NCBI RefSeq assembly: GCF_000328565.1
Contig: NC_019966.1
Coordinates: forward strand, 4,836,001-4,900,000
Reading direction: 5' to 3'
Origin: Mycobacterium sp. JS623
Lineage (GTDB): Bacteria > Actinomycetota > Actinomycetes > Mycobacteriales > Mycobacteriaceae
DNA length: 64,000 nt
Position numbers and translations under genes: made by a program. Within the stretch, counting starts at the first letter, position 1. Every line of letters begins with the position of its first letter. The notes beneath the pieces are model-generated. The model saw nothing but the letters and a program-made list of their open reading frames with translations. It was not told where the DNA came from and made no database searches. Shown here in pieces: positions 25,320-35,629 of this stretch.

Positions 25320-26455
25320 GCCGTCCGCTCGGCGCACGCTTCCGCCATATCCGCCAGGGCGGTTTGGACGGCGGGGCGGACATCACAGTCACTGACCAAA
25401 TTCAAGGCGAGGGTGAGCCGCGAATCGATCAGTCGTTCAATCCAATCGACCGCCCCGGTGGCTTGGATCAACGCCGCCCATCGGCGGACGTCGTTGTCGT
25501 CGAGGTGGTCGGCGCTCATCATCTCGCGCAGCTGCCTGCGCAGGCTCGGGTTGGCGAGATGGTAGGCGGCGGCGACGACTGTGGTGGCCTTGCGTTCGGC
25601 GAGATCGCTGCCGGCGGGCTTTCCGGTTAGGGCAGGCGATCCGAAGATTCCCAACACGTCGTCCCGCATCTGGAACGCTTCGCCGATCGCATCGCCGTAC
25701 TCGGCGAGCATGGTCATGACATGCTCGCCGCAGCCGGCCATCGCGGCGCCCATTTCGAGCGGCCGCTTGACGGTGTAGTTGCCGGACTTGCGCCGCGACA
25801 CGTCGAGCACCTTGTCCAAGGTCGGAAAGACGCGGGCATCGTTGATCAGATCGGCGAACTGCCCGACCGCGAGTTCCGTCCGCATCGCATCGTATCGGGG
25901 CCAGACCCGGTCCAGTGAAGCCGCGGGGACACCGCTTTCGCGCATCATCTGGGCGGCCCAGACCAAGCACATGTCGCCGAGAAGGACGGCGGCGGAATCA
26001 CCGAACCGGTCGGGCGAACCCGAGAGCCCCAGGTGACGGTGCCATCCGGCGAACGCGACGTGGCCTGACGGCCGACCACGGCGCAGTACCGAACCGTCCA
26101 TCACGTCGTCCTGCAGCAGCGCGAATGCGTGCAGCAGCTCGAGGCCGGCGGCGGCCCGCAGCGCGGCGTCATCCTCGTCGGCCCCGCACAACCAACCCAG
26201 GTACATGAAAGTCGACCGCACGCACTTGCCGCCTGTGACGAAGTCGCGAAGCACCTCAGAAGCGATGCCGATACCTGCGGTGTGCAGCTGGGGTGCGCAT
26301 CGCGTGGTGACGAAGTCCTCGATGATCGCCTGCACGGCGCCTCGCGTGGTCCTGCGCCAACGATCGCCACACAACTCCGGATGGGACCGGGATCCAGCGG
26401 TGGCCCGCTGCAAGGTCGATGCGGGCATGCGCGCGCGTCCGTCGATAGCCGTCAA
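25316..26455 (-). CDS. crtE: geranylgeranyl diphosphate synthase
   Basis: A 379-aa trans-prenyl synthase. The first Asp-rich motif DDVMD lies in ALLQDDVMDGSVLRRGRPS. The second is QMRDDVLGIFG, with the last Asp replaced by Gly, as in several actinobacterial CrtE proteins. It also has GKCVRS and GNYTVKRPLEMG. It makes GGPP for CrtB. The TTG at 26455 has a good ribosome site (GAGAGGTG) seven bases upstream. First gene of the eight-gene operon; the leader holds the CarH-type operator. A further copy of TGCATCGATGG lies at 26471-26481, 16 bases before the start. Confidence 0.93.
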   Translation of the reverse strand: MTAIDGRARMPASTLQRATAGSRSHPELCGDRWRRTTRGAVQAIIEDFVTTRCAPQLHTAGIGIASEVLRDFVTGGKCVRSTFMYLGWLCGADEDDAALRAAAGLELLHAFALLQDDVMDGSVLRRGRPSGHVAFAGWHRHLGLSGSPDRFGDSAAVLLGDMCLVWAAQMMRESGVPAASLDRVWPRYDAMRTELAVGQFADLINDARVFPTLDKVLDVSRRKSGNYTVKRPLEMGAAMAGCGEHVMTMLAEYGDAIGEAFQMRDDVLGIFGSPALTGKPAGSDLAERKATTVVAAAYHLANPSLRRQLREMMSADHLDDNDVRRWAALIQATGAVDWIERLIDSRLTLALNLVSDCDVRPAVQTALADMAEACAERTA

Positions 26456-26545
26456 GCGGCACCTCTCTCCTGCATCGATGGCGTTGCTGTACCCCGTCGG
26501 GGAAAAGCCAAATCTCGCGACGTAGTAGTCAGTTGTACCCCATTT

Positions 26546-26567
26546 TGCATCGATTATGCATCGATTG
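26546..26567. promoter_or_regulatory. CarH/LitR-type operator, site 3 (crt operon), overlapping a promoter
   Basis: Repeats TGCATCGATTA (26546-26556) and TGCATCGATTG (26557-26567). Read leftward, TGCATA inside the repeats lies 17 bases from TACAAC (near 26534-26539), a plausible -35/-10 pair for crtE. Binding here would block RNA polymerase at the -35 box, as for known CarH operators. The leader from here to the crtE start is about 80-90 bases. Confidence 0.75.
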
Positions 26568-26614
26568 CTTCACTTCGGAACGGTTCACCCAGTCAACCGG
26601 TCGATGGACAGCGA

Positions 26615-26797
26615 AATCAACCGTGCGGGCCTCGCGCGAAGGGCAGATCCAACGCTGAGATTGGCCAGCAGCTCCACATCAGCGAAGCCACGGTGAAGAC
26701 TCATCTGCTGCGGGCATTCAACAAGCTTGGGGTGTCGGACCGCACTGCGGCCGTGACGACCGCGATGTCGCTCGGTCTTCTGCGCGAGCAGACGTAA
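26615..26797 (+). pseudogene. LuxR-type response regulator remnant (C-terminal HTH only)
   Basis: Reading toward a stop at 26795-26797, the frame gives AKGRSNAEIGQQLHISEATV then KTHLLRAFNKLGVSDRTAAV, an almost perfect LuxR/GerE helix-turn-helix. Upstream, the expected LTxREREVL block is degraded to RNQPCGP and no receiver or sensor domain or start codon exists before crtE. The last codons and stop lie inside the left arm of a long palindrome. It is best read as the 3' end of a regulator whose front was lost, possibly when the crt island arrived. Confidence 0.75.
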
Positions 26798-26844
26798 AGT
26801 GCCCCAAATCATCGGCGTGTCGGGGCATTTTGCGACTGCTCGCG
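26783..26844. repeat. dispersed palindromic element, copy 3 (23-bp arms)
   Basis: The arms 26783-26805 and 26822-26844 are 23 bp each with three mismatches, around a 16-base loop. On the minus strand it reads GCGAGCAGTCGC with the core CCCCGACACGCCG. It lies between the LuxR remnant and dapC, which converge. It could terminate both, but the shared core marks it as a family member. Confidence 0.7.
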
Positions 26845-26853
26845 GTTAGGCCG

Positions 26854-27930
26854 TCAGCCGCGCAACCTGGCTACCGCAGCGTCGATCCGCTCGTCGTCCG
26901 CCGTCAACGCGACCCGGACGTGGTGTGACCCGCGCGGGCCGTAGAACTCGCCAGGCGCCACCAGGATTCCGAGCTGCGCCAGCCACGCGAGCGTGTCGCG
27001 GCACGGCTCGGCGCGGGTAGCCCACAGATACAACCCGGCCTCGGAGTCATCGACCGTCAGTCCTGCCGATCGCAGTGCCGGCAGGAGCAAGGCTCGTCGC
27101 CGCTCATACCGCTCGCGCTGCACACGTTCGTGCGGATCGTCGTCGAGCGCGGCGACCATGGCGGCCTGTATCGGCGTCGGCACCATCATGCCTGCGTGCT
27201 TGCGAACTGCCAGCAGCTCGGCGACCACCGCCGGATCGCCTGCGACGAACCCCGCCCGATAGCCGGCCAACGACGACGTCTTCGACAGTGAGTGCACGGC
27301 CAACAACCCGGTGTGGTCGCCGTCGCAGACGTCGGGATGCAGCACCGAATGCGGCTGGGCGTCCCAACCCAGTCCCAGGTAGCACTCATCGGACGCCACC
27401 AGCGCGCCGCGCTCGCGGGCCCACCCGACCACCTTGCGGAGATGGTCGAGGCCCAACACCTTTCCCGTCGGATTGCTTGGCGAATTCAGATAGACCAGCG
27501 CCGGTGACTGTGGACCGAGCTGCGTCAGCGAGTCCGCGCGGATTACCTGAGTGCCTGCCAGGTGCGCGCCGACTTCGTATGTGGGATAGGCCAATTCGGG
27601 CACCACGACCAGCTCGTCGCGGCCGAGACCGAGCAGCGTAGGAAGCCACGCGATCAGTTCCTTGGTGCCGATAACGGGTAGCACGGCGTCGTCGGTCAAC
27701 CCGGTGATGCCGTATCGGCGAACCAACGCCGCGACAGCCGACGCGCGTAACGCCGGGGTGCCCGCCGTCGTTGGGTAACCGGGCGCCGAGCTGGCCGCGG
27801 CAAGCGCGTCGCGGATCAGTGGCGCCACCGAATCGACAGGTGTACCGACCGACAGATCGACGATGCCGTCGGGATGCGCACGTGCAAGCGCGGTGACGTC
27901 AGCCAGGGTGTCCCAGGGGAACTCAGGCAA
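26854..27930 (-). CDS. dapC: succinyldiaminopimelate aminotransferase
   Basis: A 358-aa class I/II PLP aminotransferase making N-succinyl-LL-diaminopimelate, the step between DapD and DapE. The PLP lysine is in VHSLSKTSSLAGYRAGFV (about residue 224). NSPSNPTGKV and SDECYLGLGWD are other family blocks. The C-terminal GEFYGPRGSHHVRVAL carries the carboxylate-binding Arg. Sequence and location beside fdxC agree with Rv1178. The start at 27930 (MPEFPWDTLADVTALA) fits homologues. Confidence 0.93.
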   Translation of the reverse strand: MPEFPWDTLADVTALARAHPDGIVDLSVGTPVDSVAPLIRDALAAASSAPGYPTTAGTPALRASAVAALVRRYGITGLTDDAVLPVIGTKELIAWLPTLLGLGRDELVVVPELAYPTYEVGAHLAGTQVIRADSLTQLGPQSPALVYLNSPSNPTGKVLGLDHLRKVVGWARERGALVASDECYLGLGWDAQPHSVLHPDVCDGDHTGLLAVHSLSKTSSLAGYRAGFVAGDPAVVAELLAVRKHAGMMVPTPIQAAMVAALDDDPHERVQRERYERRRALLLPALRSAGLTVDDSEAGLYLWATRAEPCRDTLAWLAQLGILVAPGEFYGPRGSHHVRVALTADDERIDAAVARLRG

Positions 27931-27968
27931 TAACGATGAGACGCGCTTACGAAGCTCCGCGCGAGCCG

Positions 27969-28295
27969 TCAGGAATCCTCACCTTGAGGCGGGAGGTCCT
28001 TGACCGACTGCGGATCGTTCTCGGTCAGGCCAACCTTGGAGGCGCCGCCTGGCGATCCGAGTTCACTGAAGAAGTCGGCGTTGATCTGGGTGTATCCGCT
28101 CCACTGGTCGGGCACGTCATCTTCGTAGTAGATGGCCTCGACAGGGCAGACCGGCTCGCAGGCGCCGCAGTCGACGCATTCATCCGGGTGGATGTACAGC
28201 ATGCGTGCGCCCTCGTAGATGCAATCGACCGGGCACTCTTCGATACACGCCTTGTCTTTGATGTCGACGCAGGGTTCGGCAATCGTGTACGTCAC
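27969..28295 (-). CDS. fdxC: 7Fe ferredoxin FdxC
   Basis: A 108-aa ferredoxin. CVDIKDKACIEECPVDCIYEG provides ligands for a 3Fe-4S and part of a 4Fe-4S cluster, and CVDCGACEPVCPVEAIYYED provides the other set. The C-terminal extension (FFSELGSPGGASKVGL) is typical of mycobacterial FdxC (Rv1177). Electron carrier for oxidoreductases. It precedes dapC by 38 bases, probably one operon. Confidence 0.95.
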   Translation of the reverse strand: MTYTIAEPCVDIKDKACIEECPVDCIYEGARMLYIHPDECVDCGACEPVCPVEAIYYEDDVPDQWSGYTQINADFFSELGSPGGASKVGLTENDPQSVKDLPPQGEDS

Positions 28296-28659
28296 TGAGG
28301 TCTCCTCGATCTCCTGTCAGTGGGGCTGCCGCTCTTTGGCCGGGCCCGCCGAAAAGTCGCTGCCAAGTATCCGTTGCCGGTACTCGGACATTCGTGTCAG
28401 TGTGCCCTAACTTCCGTGGTGCCCGGTTAAGGGTGCCGCGTAGTTACTGATACTAGACGTTGCACATACAGCGCGCCTAGGGACAATCCCATCTGAATCG
28501 GTCTTCTCGCTGCTTGTCAGGTGTGTGATGCCCGCCACACCCGTGACCAACCTGTGATCGCCTGCGAGCCGGGCCACGTGACGGAACACCGCCCCTTCGT
28601 AACGCGTTTCAACCGGCATAGAGTACTTAGCCCGGCTAAGCCAGACAAAGGAGTCAGAG
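28296..28659. other. intergenic region between fdxC and a small secreted protein
   Basis: A 364-base gap with two divergent genes. Just before fdxC is a GGAGA-like ribosome site. Near 28450-28470 the sequence GATACTAGACGTTGCACA is unusually AT-rich and may hold promoter elements. I see no convincing gene. A 7-bp inverted repeat at 28626-28640 is listed separately. Confidence 0.5.
28626..28640. promoter_or_regulatory. inverted repeat before the small secreted protein
   Basis: CTTAGCC (28626-28632), one central base, GGCTAAG (28634-28640), 20 bases before the ATG at 28660 and directly before the ribosome site AAAGGAG. Its position between a possible TACTTAG -10 and the start suits an operator or an RNA hairpin. 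Confidence 0.4.
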
Positions 28660-28872
28660 ATGAAGAAGTTCGCCCTCGGCCTGGCCAGTGCAGGTGCGTT
28701 CGCCGCCATCAGCCTCGGGCTGGCAGGCCCCGCGATGGCCGCGCCCGACTACGTCACGCCCAATCACGATGCGGTCTACTCGACGCATTCCGATTCGCCG
28801 ACCGTTCGGCCCGTCGACTGCTCGGTGCACGTCAATTCCGGCGGCACCGACGTCAACGTGAACTGGTGCTGA
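28660..28872 (+). CDS. small secreted protein, 70 aa
   Basis: MKKFALGLASAGAFAAISLG is a clear Sec signal, with a cleavage site after AMA-A (about residue 28). The mature part is only about 42 residues and contains two Cys (DCSVHV and the final WC), which could form a disulphide. Short mature peptides with one disulphide are common in mycobacterial exported proteins. No family is recognised. AAAGGAGTCAGAG provides the ribosome site. Coding status is well supported by signal and site. Confidence 0.8.
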   Translation: MKKFALGLASAGAFAAISLGLAGPAMAAPDYVTPNHDAVYSTHSDSPTVRPVDCSVHVNSGGTDVNVNWC

Positions 28873-28877
28873 CCTGA

Positions 28878-28937
28878 CGAACCCGCGCCCTATGCGCTTG
28901 TTTGCAGTGCAACAAGTTGCATAGGACCGCGGGTTCG
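28878..28937. repeat. long imperfect hairpin before padR (terminator or operator)
   Basis: Nested inverted repeats fill 60 bases. The outer arms CGAACCCGCG (28878-28887) and CGCGGGTTCG (28928-28937) are perfect. Inside, CTATGC pairs with GCATAG, CTTGTT with AACAAG, and GCA with TGC. It starts 6 bases after the small secreted gene stop and ends 15 bases before the padR GTG. It may terminate the first gene and also be the PadR operator. Confidence 0.5.
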
Positions 28938-28952
28938 CTTTAGGCTCCCCGC

Positions 28953-31543
<2,591 letters not shown>

Positions 31544-31553
31544 CCACCGTCCT

Positions 31554-31613
31554 GCGAGCGACCGCGTCGGTACGGCGACACACCGCCACGTGCTGGCATT
31601 TTGTGGTCGCTCG
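31554..31613. repeat. dispersed palindromic element, copy 4
   Basis: Arms CGAGCGACC (31555-31563) and GGTCGCTCG (31605-31613), perfect. The interior holds GCGACACACCGCC and GGCATTTTGT, matching the interiors of copies 1 and 2 although the arms differ. It follows fadH by 10 bases; the next gene (yceI-like) has the same direction. Confidence 0.7.
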
Positions 31614-31630
31614 ATGCCCGGGAATGCATT

Positions 31631-31644
31631 CGGACTGCAGTCCG
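31631..31644. promoter_or_regulatory. perfect 14-bp palindrome before the YceI gene
   Basis: CGGACTGCAGTCCG (31631-31644) followed by TTTAGTTTG, 55 bases before the ATG at 31700. Size and symmetry suit a TetR- or MarR-type operator. No such regulator lies next to it, so control would be by a gene elsewhere. Confidence 0.5.
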
Positions 31645-31699
31645 TTTAGTTTGTCGAAGACGTCGGAGAGGCCGACGCCCTTAGGTGAGAGAGATAGAC

Positions 31700-32260
31700 A
31701 TGACTTCAACTTCGGAGGCCACCGGGACCGCCCAGCTCAGCACCGGTACCTGGGCCATCGACCCGGTTCACTCGTCGATCGGCTTTTCCGTACGCCATCT
31801 GATGGTCAGCAAGGTGCGAGGCAGCTTCGAGAAGTTCAGTGGAGCGATCGTCGTCGCCGAGGACGGCACCCCGTCGGTGACGGCGGAGATCGCCGTCGAC
31901 TCGATCCACACGAACAACGAGCAGCGCGACGGCCACATCAAGTCAGCCGATTTCTTCGACGTCGAGAACCACCCCACCGCGACGTTCCGGTCGACGAACC
32001 TCCGCGCTAACGGCGAGAACTATGTCCTCGACGGCGAGTTCACTTTGAAGGGCGTCACCAAGCCGGTGAGCCTGGATCTCGAGTTCAACGGCGTCAACCC
32101 CGGCATGGGTCACGGCGAGGTGGCCGGTTTCCAGGCGTCAGTCGTGTTGAACCGCAAGGACTTCGGCATCGATATCGACATGCCGCTGGAAACGGGTGGC
32201 ACGGTCGTCGGCGACAAGGTCACCATCACCTTGGAGATCGAGGCGCTCAAGCAGGCCTGA
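31700..32260 (+). CDS. YceI-family lipid-binding protein
   Basis: A 186-aa YceI-like lipocalin-type barrel (TWAIDPVHSSIGFSVRHLMVSKVRGSFEKFSG, typical opening; GEFTLKGVTKPVSLDLEF mid; NRKDFGIDIDMPLETGGTVVGDKVTITLEIEA end). YceI proteins bind polyisoprenoids or other amphiphiles. No signal peptide is present, so it is cytoplasmic. The ATG at 31700 follows AGGTGAGAGAG. In an organism that makes carotenoids and quinones, isoprenoid handling is plausible but unproven. Confidence 0.85.
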   Translation: MTSTSEATGTAQLSTGTWAIDPVHSSIGFSVRHLMVSKVRGSFEKFSGAIVVAEDGTPSVTAEIAVDSIHTNNEQRDGHIKSADFFDVENHPTATFRSTNLRANGENYVLDGEFTLKGVTKPVSLDLEFNGVNPGMGHGEVAGFQASVVLNRKDFGIDIDMPLETGGTVVGDKVTITLEIEALKQA

Positions 32261-32331
32261 CTCTCTCGAGTGTGTAGCCACTGCGAAGAATCGATCAGAT
32301 ACTCGCGGTGGCTTCACATTCGGCGCAGGAG

Positions 32332-32793
32332 TCACCCTCCATCACCCCACACCGAATGCGCGCCGGAGTCACCGATCCGCACAACCGTGATGATCGATGA
32401 GACGCCCACCAATAGTGCGACGATGGCCACCACGACATTGGCCGCCGTTCTGCGCTGGTCCGACCGCCCGTCGAGCCAATGCAGTACGGCCAGTGCAACG
32501 GCGACGATGAACAATGCGGCGGAGAAGTAAATCATCCAGTCGCCCAGTTGGGCGTGCGTCTGCAGCGCCGGACTGACGCTGCGGCGTTGGCTGAGCAACC
32601 ACTCACCGGCATCGGTGGTCACCGGGGTGAGCACGAGGTTCACCGCCGCTAAGGCGAGTACTAGCCACACGAAACGTTCACGAGCAGCGGGCCAAGCCGC
32701 GCACAGAATCTCGAGCAACGCGGTCAATGGCGCGAGCACGACGATCGCGTGCACGAGCAAGGCGTGGGCAGGCAGTCCAGCGATCGTTGTCAT
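32332..32793 (-). CDS. DUF2231-type membrane protein
   Basis: A 153-aa protein with four hydrophobic helices (LPAHALLVHAIVVLAPLTALLEIL; FVWLVLALAAVNLVLTPV; IYFSAALFIVAVALAVLHW; NVVVAIVALLVGVSSIITVV). The first helix carries HALLVH with two His, a feature of DUF2231 proteins, which may bind haem or metals. The ATG at 32793 (MTTIAGLPAHALL) is preferred over 32835. It converges on the YceI gene. Confidence 0.75.
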   Translation of the reverse strand: MTTIAGLPAHALLVHAIVVLAPLTALLEILCAAWPAARERFVWLVLALAAVNLVLTPVTTDAGEWLLSQRRSVSPALQTHAQLGDWMIYFSAALFIVAVALAVLHWLDGRSDQRRTAANVVVAIVALLVGVSSIITVVRIGDSGAHSVWGDGG

Positions 32794-32842
32794 CAACGCC
32801 ACAGTATTCGCGACTTGCTGAAAACTTGCTGTCAACCGTGAG

Positions 32843-35422
32843 CTAAGCGGCCAGCGGCGCGTATGTCGTCGACCGCTGGCGGGCGGGCCTGCCGATCCCG
32901 GCCGCGATGTCGACCAGTTCCTCGACGCTCTTGGCCGACCCGAACTCCGAACCTGCCATCCGCGAGATCGTCTCTTCCATCAGCGTGCCGCCCAGATCGT
33001 TGGCACCGCCCTGCAGCATCACCTGTGTGCGCTCGGTGCCGAGCTTGACCCAGCTGGTCTGGATGTTGGAAATCCTGCCGTGCAGCATGATTCGGGCCAG
33101 CGCGTGCACGGCGCGGTTGTCGCGGTGGGTCGGGCCCGGGCGCGCGCCGCCAGCCAGATACAACGGGCTGCTCTGGTGCACGAACGGCAGCGGCACGAAC
33201 TCGGTGAAGCCACCGGTCTGATCCTGGATGCCGCGCAACACGTTGAGGTGGCCCACCCAGTGGTGCGGCGAATCGACGTGGCCGTACATCATCGTCGAGC
33301 TCGACCGCAGCCCGACCTCATGCGCGGTGGTGACGACCTCGATCCACATCGACGTCGGCAGCTTGCCTTTCGTCAGCACCCAGCGCACCTCGTCGTCGAG
33401 GATCTCGGCGGCCGTGCCAGGGATGCTGCCCAGGCCCGCCTCGTGCAAAGAGGTCAACCACTCGCGAATAGACAGCCCGCTCTTGGTCACGCCGTTGGCA
33501 ATCTCCATCGGGCTGAACGCGTGCACATGCATCGACGGCACCCGCGCCTTGACCGCGCGCACCAGATCGGCGTAGCCGGTCACCGGCAGTTCGGGATCGA
33601 TGCCGCCCTGCATGCACACCTCGGTCGCGCCCGCGACGTGGGCTTCCCACGCCCGGTCGGCCACCTCGGCCGTCGACAGCGAGTACGCGTCAGCGTCACC
33701 CTTGCGTTGGGCGAACGCGCAGAACCGACATCCCGTGTAGCAGATGTTGGTGAAGTTGATGTTGCGGTTGACGACGAACGTCACGTCATCGCCCACCACC
33801 TCGCGACGAAGCGAATCTGCCAGCGCCGCAACGGCATCCAGCGCTGGACCGTCGGCGGTGGCCAGCGCCAGGTATTCGTCGTCACTGCAGCCGGCCGGGT
33901 CACGCTCGGCCGAACGCAGCGCCGCCAAGACATCGGTGTCGATGCGCTCGGGCGCGCGCGCCGCCAGCTCGTGCACCTTCTCGCGGATCGACTCCCAGTC
34001 GCCGAACGCACTGCCCAGATCGCTGCGGGTCTCGGTGAGTCGACCCTCGGAATCGATGGCCGTCGCCAAATCGATGCGGCCGAGCGACTCGCTGGCCTCG
34101 TCGGGCTCCTGCCACGGCCGCCCGACCGGATTGACGTCAGCGGCCAGGCCGGTGTCGGGGTCGGCCAACGCGTCGACGTGACCCCGCACCCGCGGGTCAA
34201 TCCACGCCGCACCGGCTTGCACATACTTCGGTTGCGCGGTCAGCCGCTGCACCAAGTCGTAGCCCGCCTCGGCGGTGACGGCCGCGAGTTCGTCAAGGGC
34301 CGGCCATGGCCGCTCCGGATTGACGTGGTCCGGGGTCAACGGAGACACCCCGCCCCAGTCGTCGACACCAGCGCCGATCAGCGACAGGCACTCGGTGCGC
34401 GACACCAGGTTCGGCGGCGCCTGGATAACCATCTTGGGCCCCATCACCAATCGGGTGACCGCCACCGTCGCGACGAAGTCGTCGAAGCCGGCGTCGGGAA
34501 CCGCGGCCATCGCGGTGTGATCCTTGGCCCGGAAGTTCTGCACGATCACTTCCTGAACGTGCCCAAATTCCTTGTGCAACTTACGAATCGCATGAATGGT
34601 CTCAGCGCGCTCGACAAGCGTCTCGCCGATGCCGACCAACAGCCCGGTGGTGAACGGAATCGACAACCGACCGGCATCCGCCAGCGTGCGCAGCCGCACC
34701 TCCGGATCCTTGTCGGGGCTGCCGTAATGCGCCAGCCCCTTGGTCTCGAACAGCCGCCGCGACGTGGTCTCCAGCATCATGCCCATCGACGGCGCGACGG
34801 GCTTGAGCCGTGACAGTTCCGACCACGACATCACGCCCGGGTTCAGATGCGGCAGCAGCCCGGTCTCCTCCAACACCCGGACCGCCATCGCGCGGACATA
34901 GTCCAGCGTCGAGTCATAGCCGCGCTCATCGAGCCATTGCCGCGCTTCGTCCCATCGCGCCTCAGGCCGGTCGCCGAGCGTGAACAACGCTTCCTTGCAA
35001 CCCAATTCGGCACCCCGGCGGGCCACGTCCAGAATCTCGTCGGGCTCCATGAACATGCCCATACCGGCAGCGCGCAGCTTGCCAGGCACCGTCACAAAGG
35101 TGCAGTAGTGGCAGGTGTCGCGGCACAGATGCGTGACGGGGATGAACACCTTGCGCGAATAGCTGACCGGCAATCGCCCAGTGGCGCCGCGGCGGCCTGC
35201 GGCCTCCAGCCCCGCATCACGCACCCGCACCGCGCTTGCACACAGATCCGCCAGGTCCTCGCCGCGCGCGGTCATCGCGATCGCGGCCTCGTCAACATTG
35301 AGTGCGACACCGTCGCGAGCCCGCCGCAACACCCGCCGCAGAGCAGCAGCGCTTGGCGCGTCAGACTTCGGGGGGACCACCGGGCTGGGCAGATCGGCGT
35401 CGCGCTGGGAGTTCAGAGCCAC
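32843..35422 (-). CDS. fbiC: F420 biosynthesis FO synthase (two radical-SAM modules)
   Basis: An 859-aa bifunctional FO synthase joining tyrosine and the ribityl-uracil to form the deazaflavin of F420. Module 1 (CofG-like) has CRDTCHYC (C100, C104, C107), module 2 (CofH-like) CYTGCRFC near residue 580. Each is the CX3CX2C radical-SAM cluster. Strong full-length agreement with M. tuberculosis FbiC (Rv1173, 856 aa). GTG at 35422 ([16 protein letters not shown]) fits the homologue length. The remaining 45-base upstream frame is not needed. Confidence 0.95.
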   Translation of the reverse strand: MALNSQRDADLPSPVVPPKSDAPSAAALRRVLRRARDGVALNVDEAAIAMTARGEDLADLCASAVRVRDAGLEAAGRRGATGRLPVSYSRKVFIPVTHLCRDTCHYCTFVTVPGKLRAAGMGMFMEPDEILDVARRGAELGCKEALFTLGDRPEARWDEARQWLDERGYDSTLDYVRAMAVRVLEETGLLPHLNPGVMSWSELSRLKPVAPSMGMMLETTSRRLFETKGLAHYGSPDKDPEVRLRTLADAGRLSIPFTTGLLVGIGETLVERAETIHAIRKLHKEFGHVQEVIVQNFRAKDHTAMAAVPDAGFDDFVATVAVTRLVMGPKMVIQAPPNLVSRTECLSLIGAGVDDWGGVSPLTPDHVNPERPWPALDELAAVTAEAGYDLVQRLTAQPKYVQAGAAWIDPRVRGHVDALADPDTGLAADVNPVGRPWQEPDEASESLGRIDLATAIDSEGRLTETRSDLGSAFGDWESIREKVHELAARAPERIDTDVLAALRSAERDPAGCSDDEYLALATADGPALDAVAALADSLRREVVGDDVTFVVNRNINFTNICYTGCRFCAFAQRKGDADAYSLSTAEVADRAWEAHVAGATEVCMQGGIDPELPVTGYADLVRAVKARVPSMHVHAFSPMEIANGVTKSGLSIREWLTSLHEAGLGSIPGTAAEILDDEVRWVLTKGKLPTSMWIEVVTTAHEVGLRSSSTMMYGHVDSPHHWVGHLNVLRGIQDQTGGFTEFVPLPFVHQSSPLYLAGGARPGPTHRDNRAVHALARIMLHGRISNIQTSWVKLGTERTQVMLQGGANDLGGTLMEETISRMAGSEFGSAKSVEELVDIAAGIGRPARQRSTTYAPLAA

Positions 35423-35629
35423 TCCCGTGTAACCCCACGCTCGTCGCGAATCATCCGCATGTCTCACATTCTGAAACCACTGCGCCGAACATATCGGTCA
35501 CAGTAGTCGCAGCCGAGCGCGGGTTGTGCGCCCCGCCCCTGACGCGTTGCTCAATGCCCCGCCATCGGTTTGACAGCGGCGTAAGTTCGCAGATGTCCAG
35601 TAGCTGCAGTAGTTGGAGGGGAAGCTGAC

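Noticed and set aside
33080..34813. 577-codon open frame opposite fbiC
   Set aside because: Lies wholly antisense to a strongly conserved gene and encodes Arg/His-rich sequence without motifs.
35423..35467. Longer N-terminus of FbiC starting at 35467
   Set aside because: The extra 15 residues have no counterpart in the remembered homologue, and the GTG at 35422 gives the family length.
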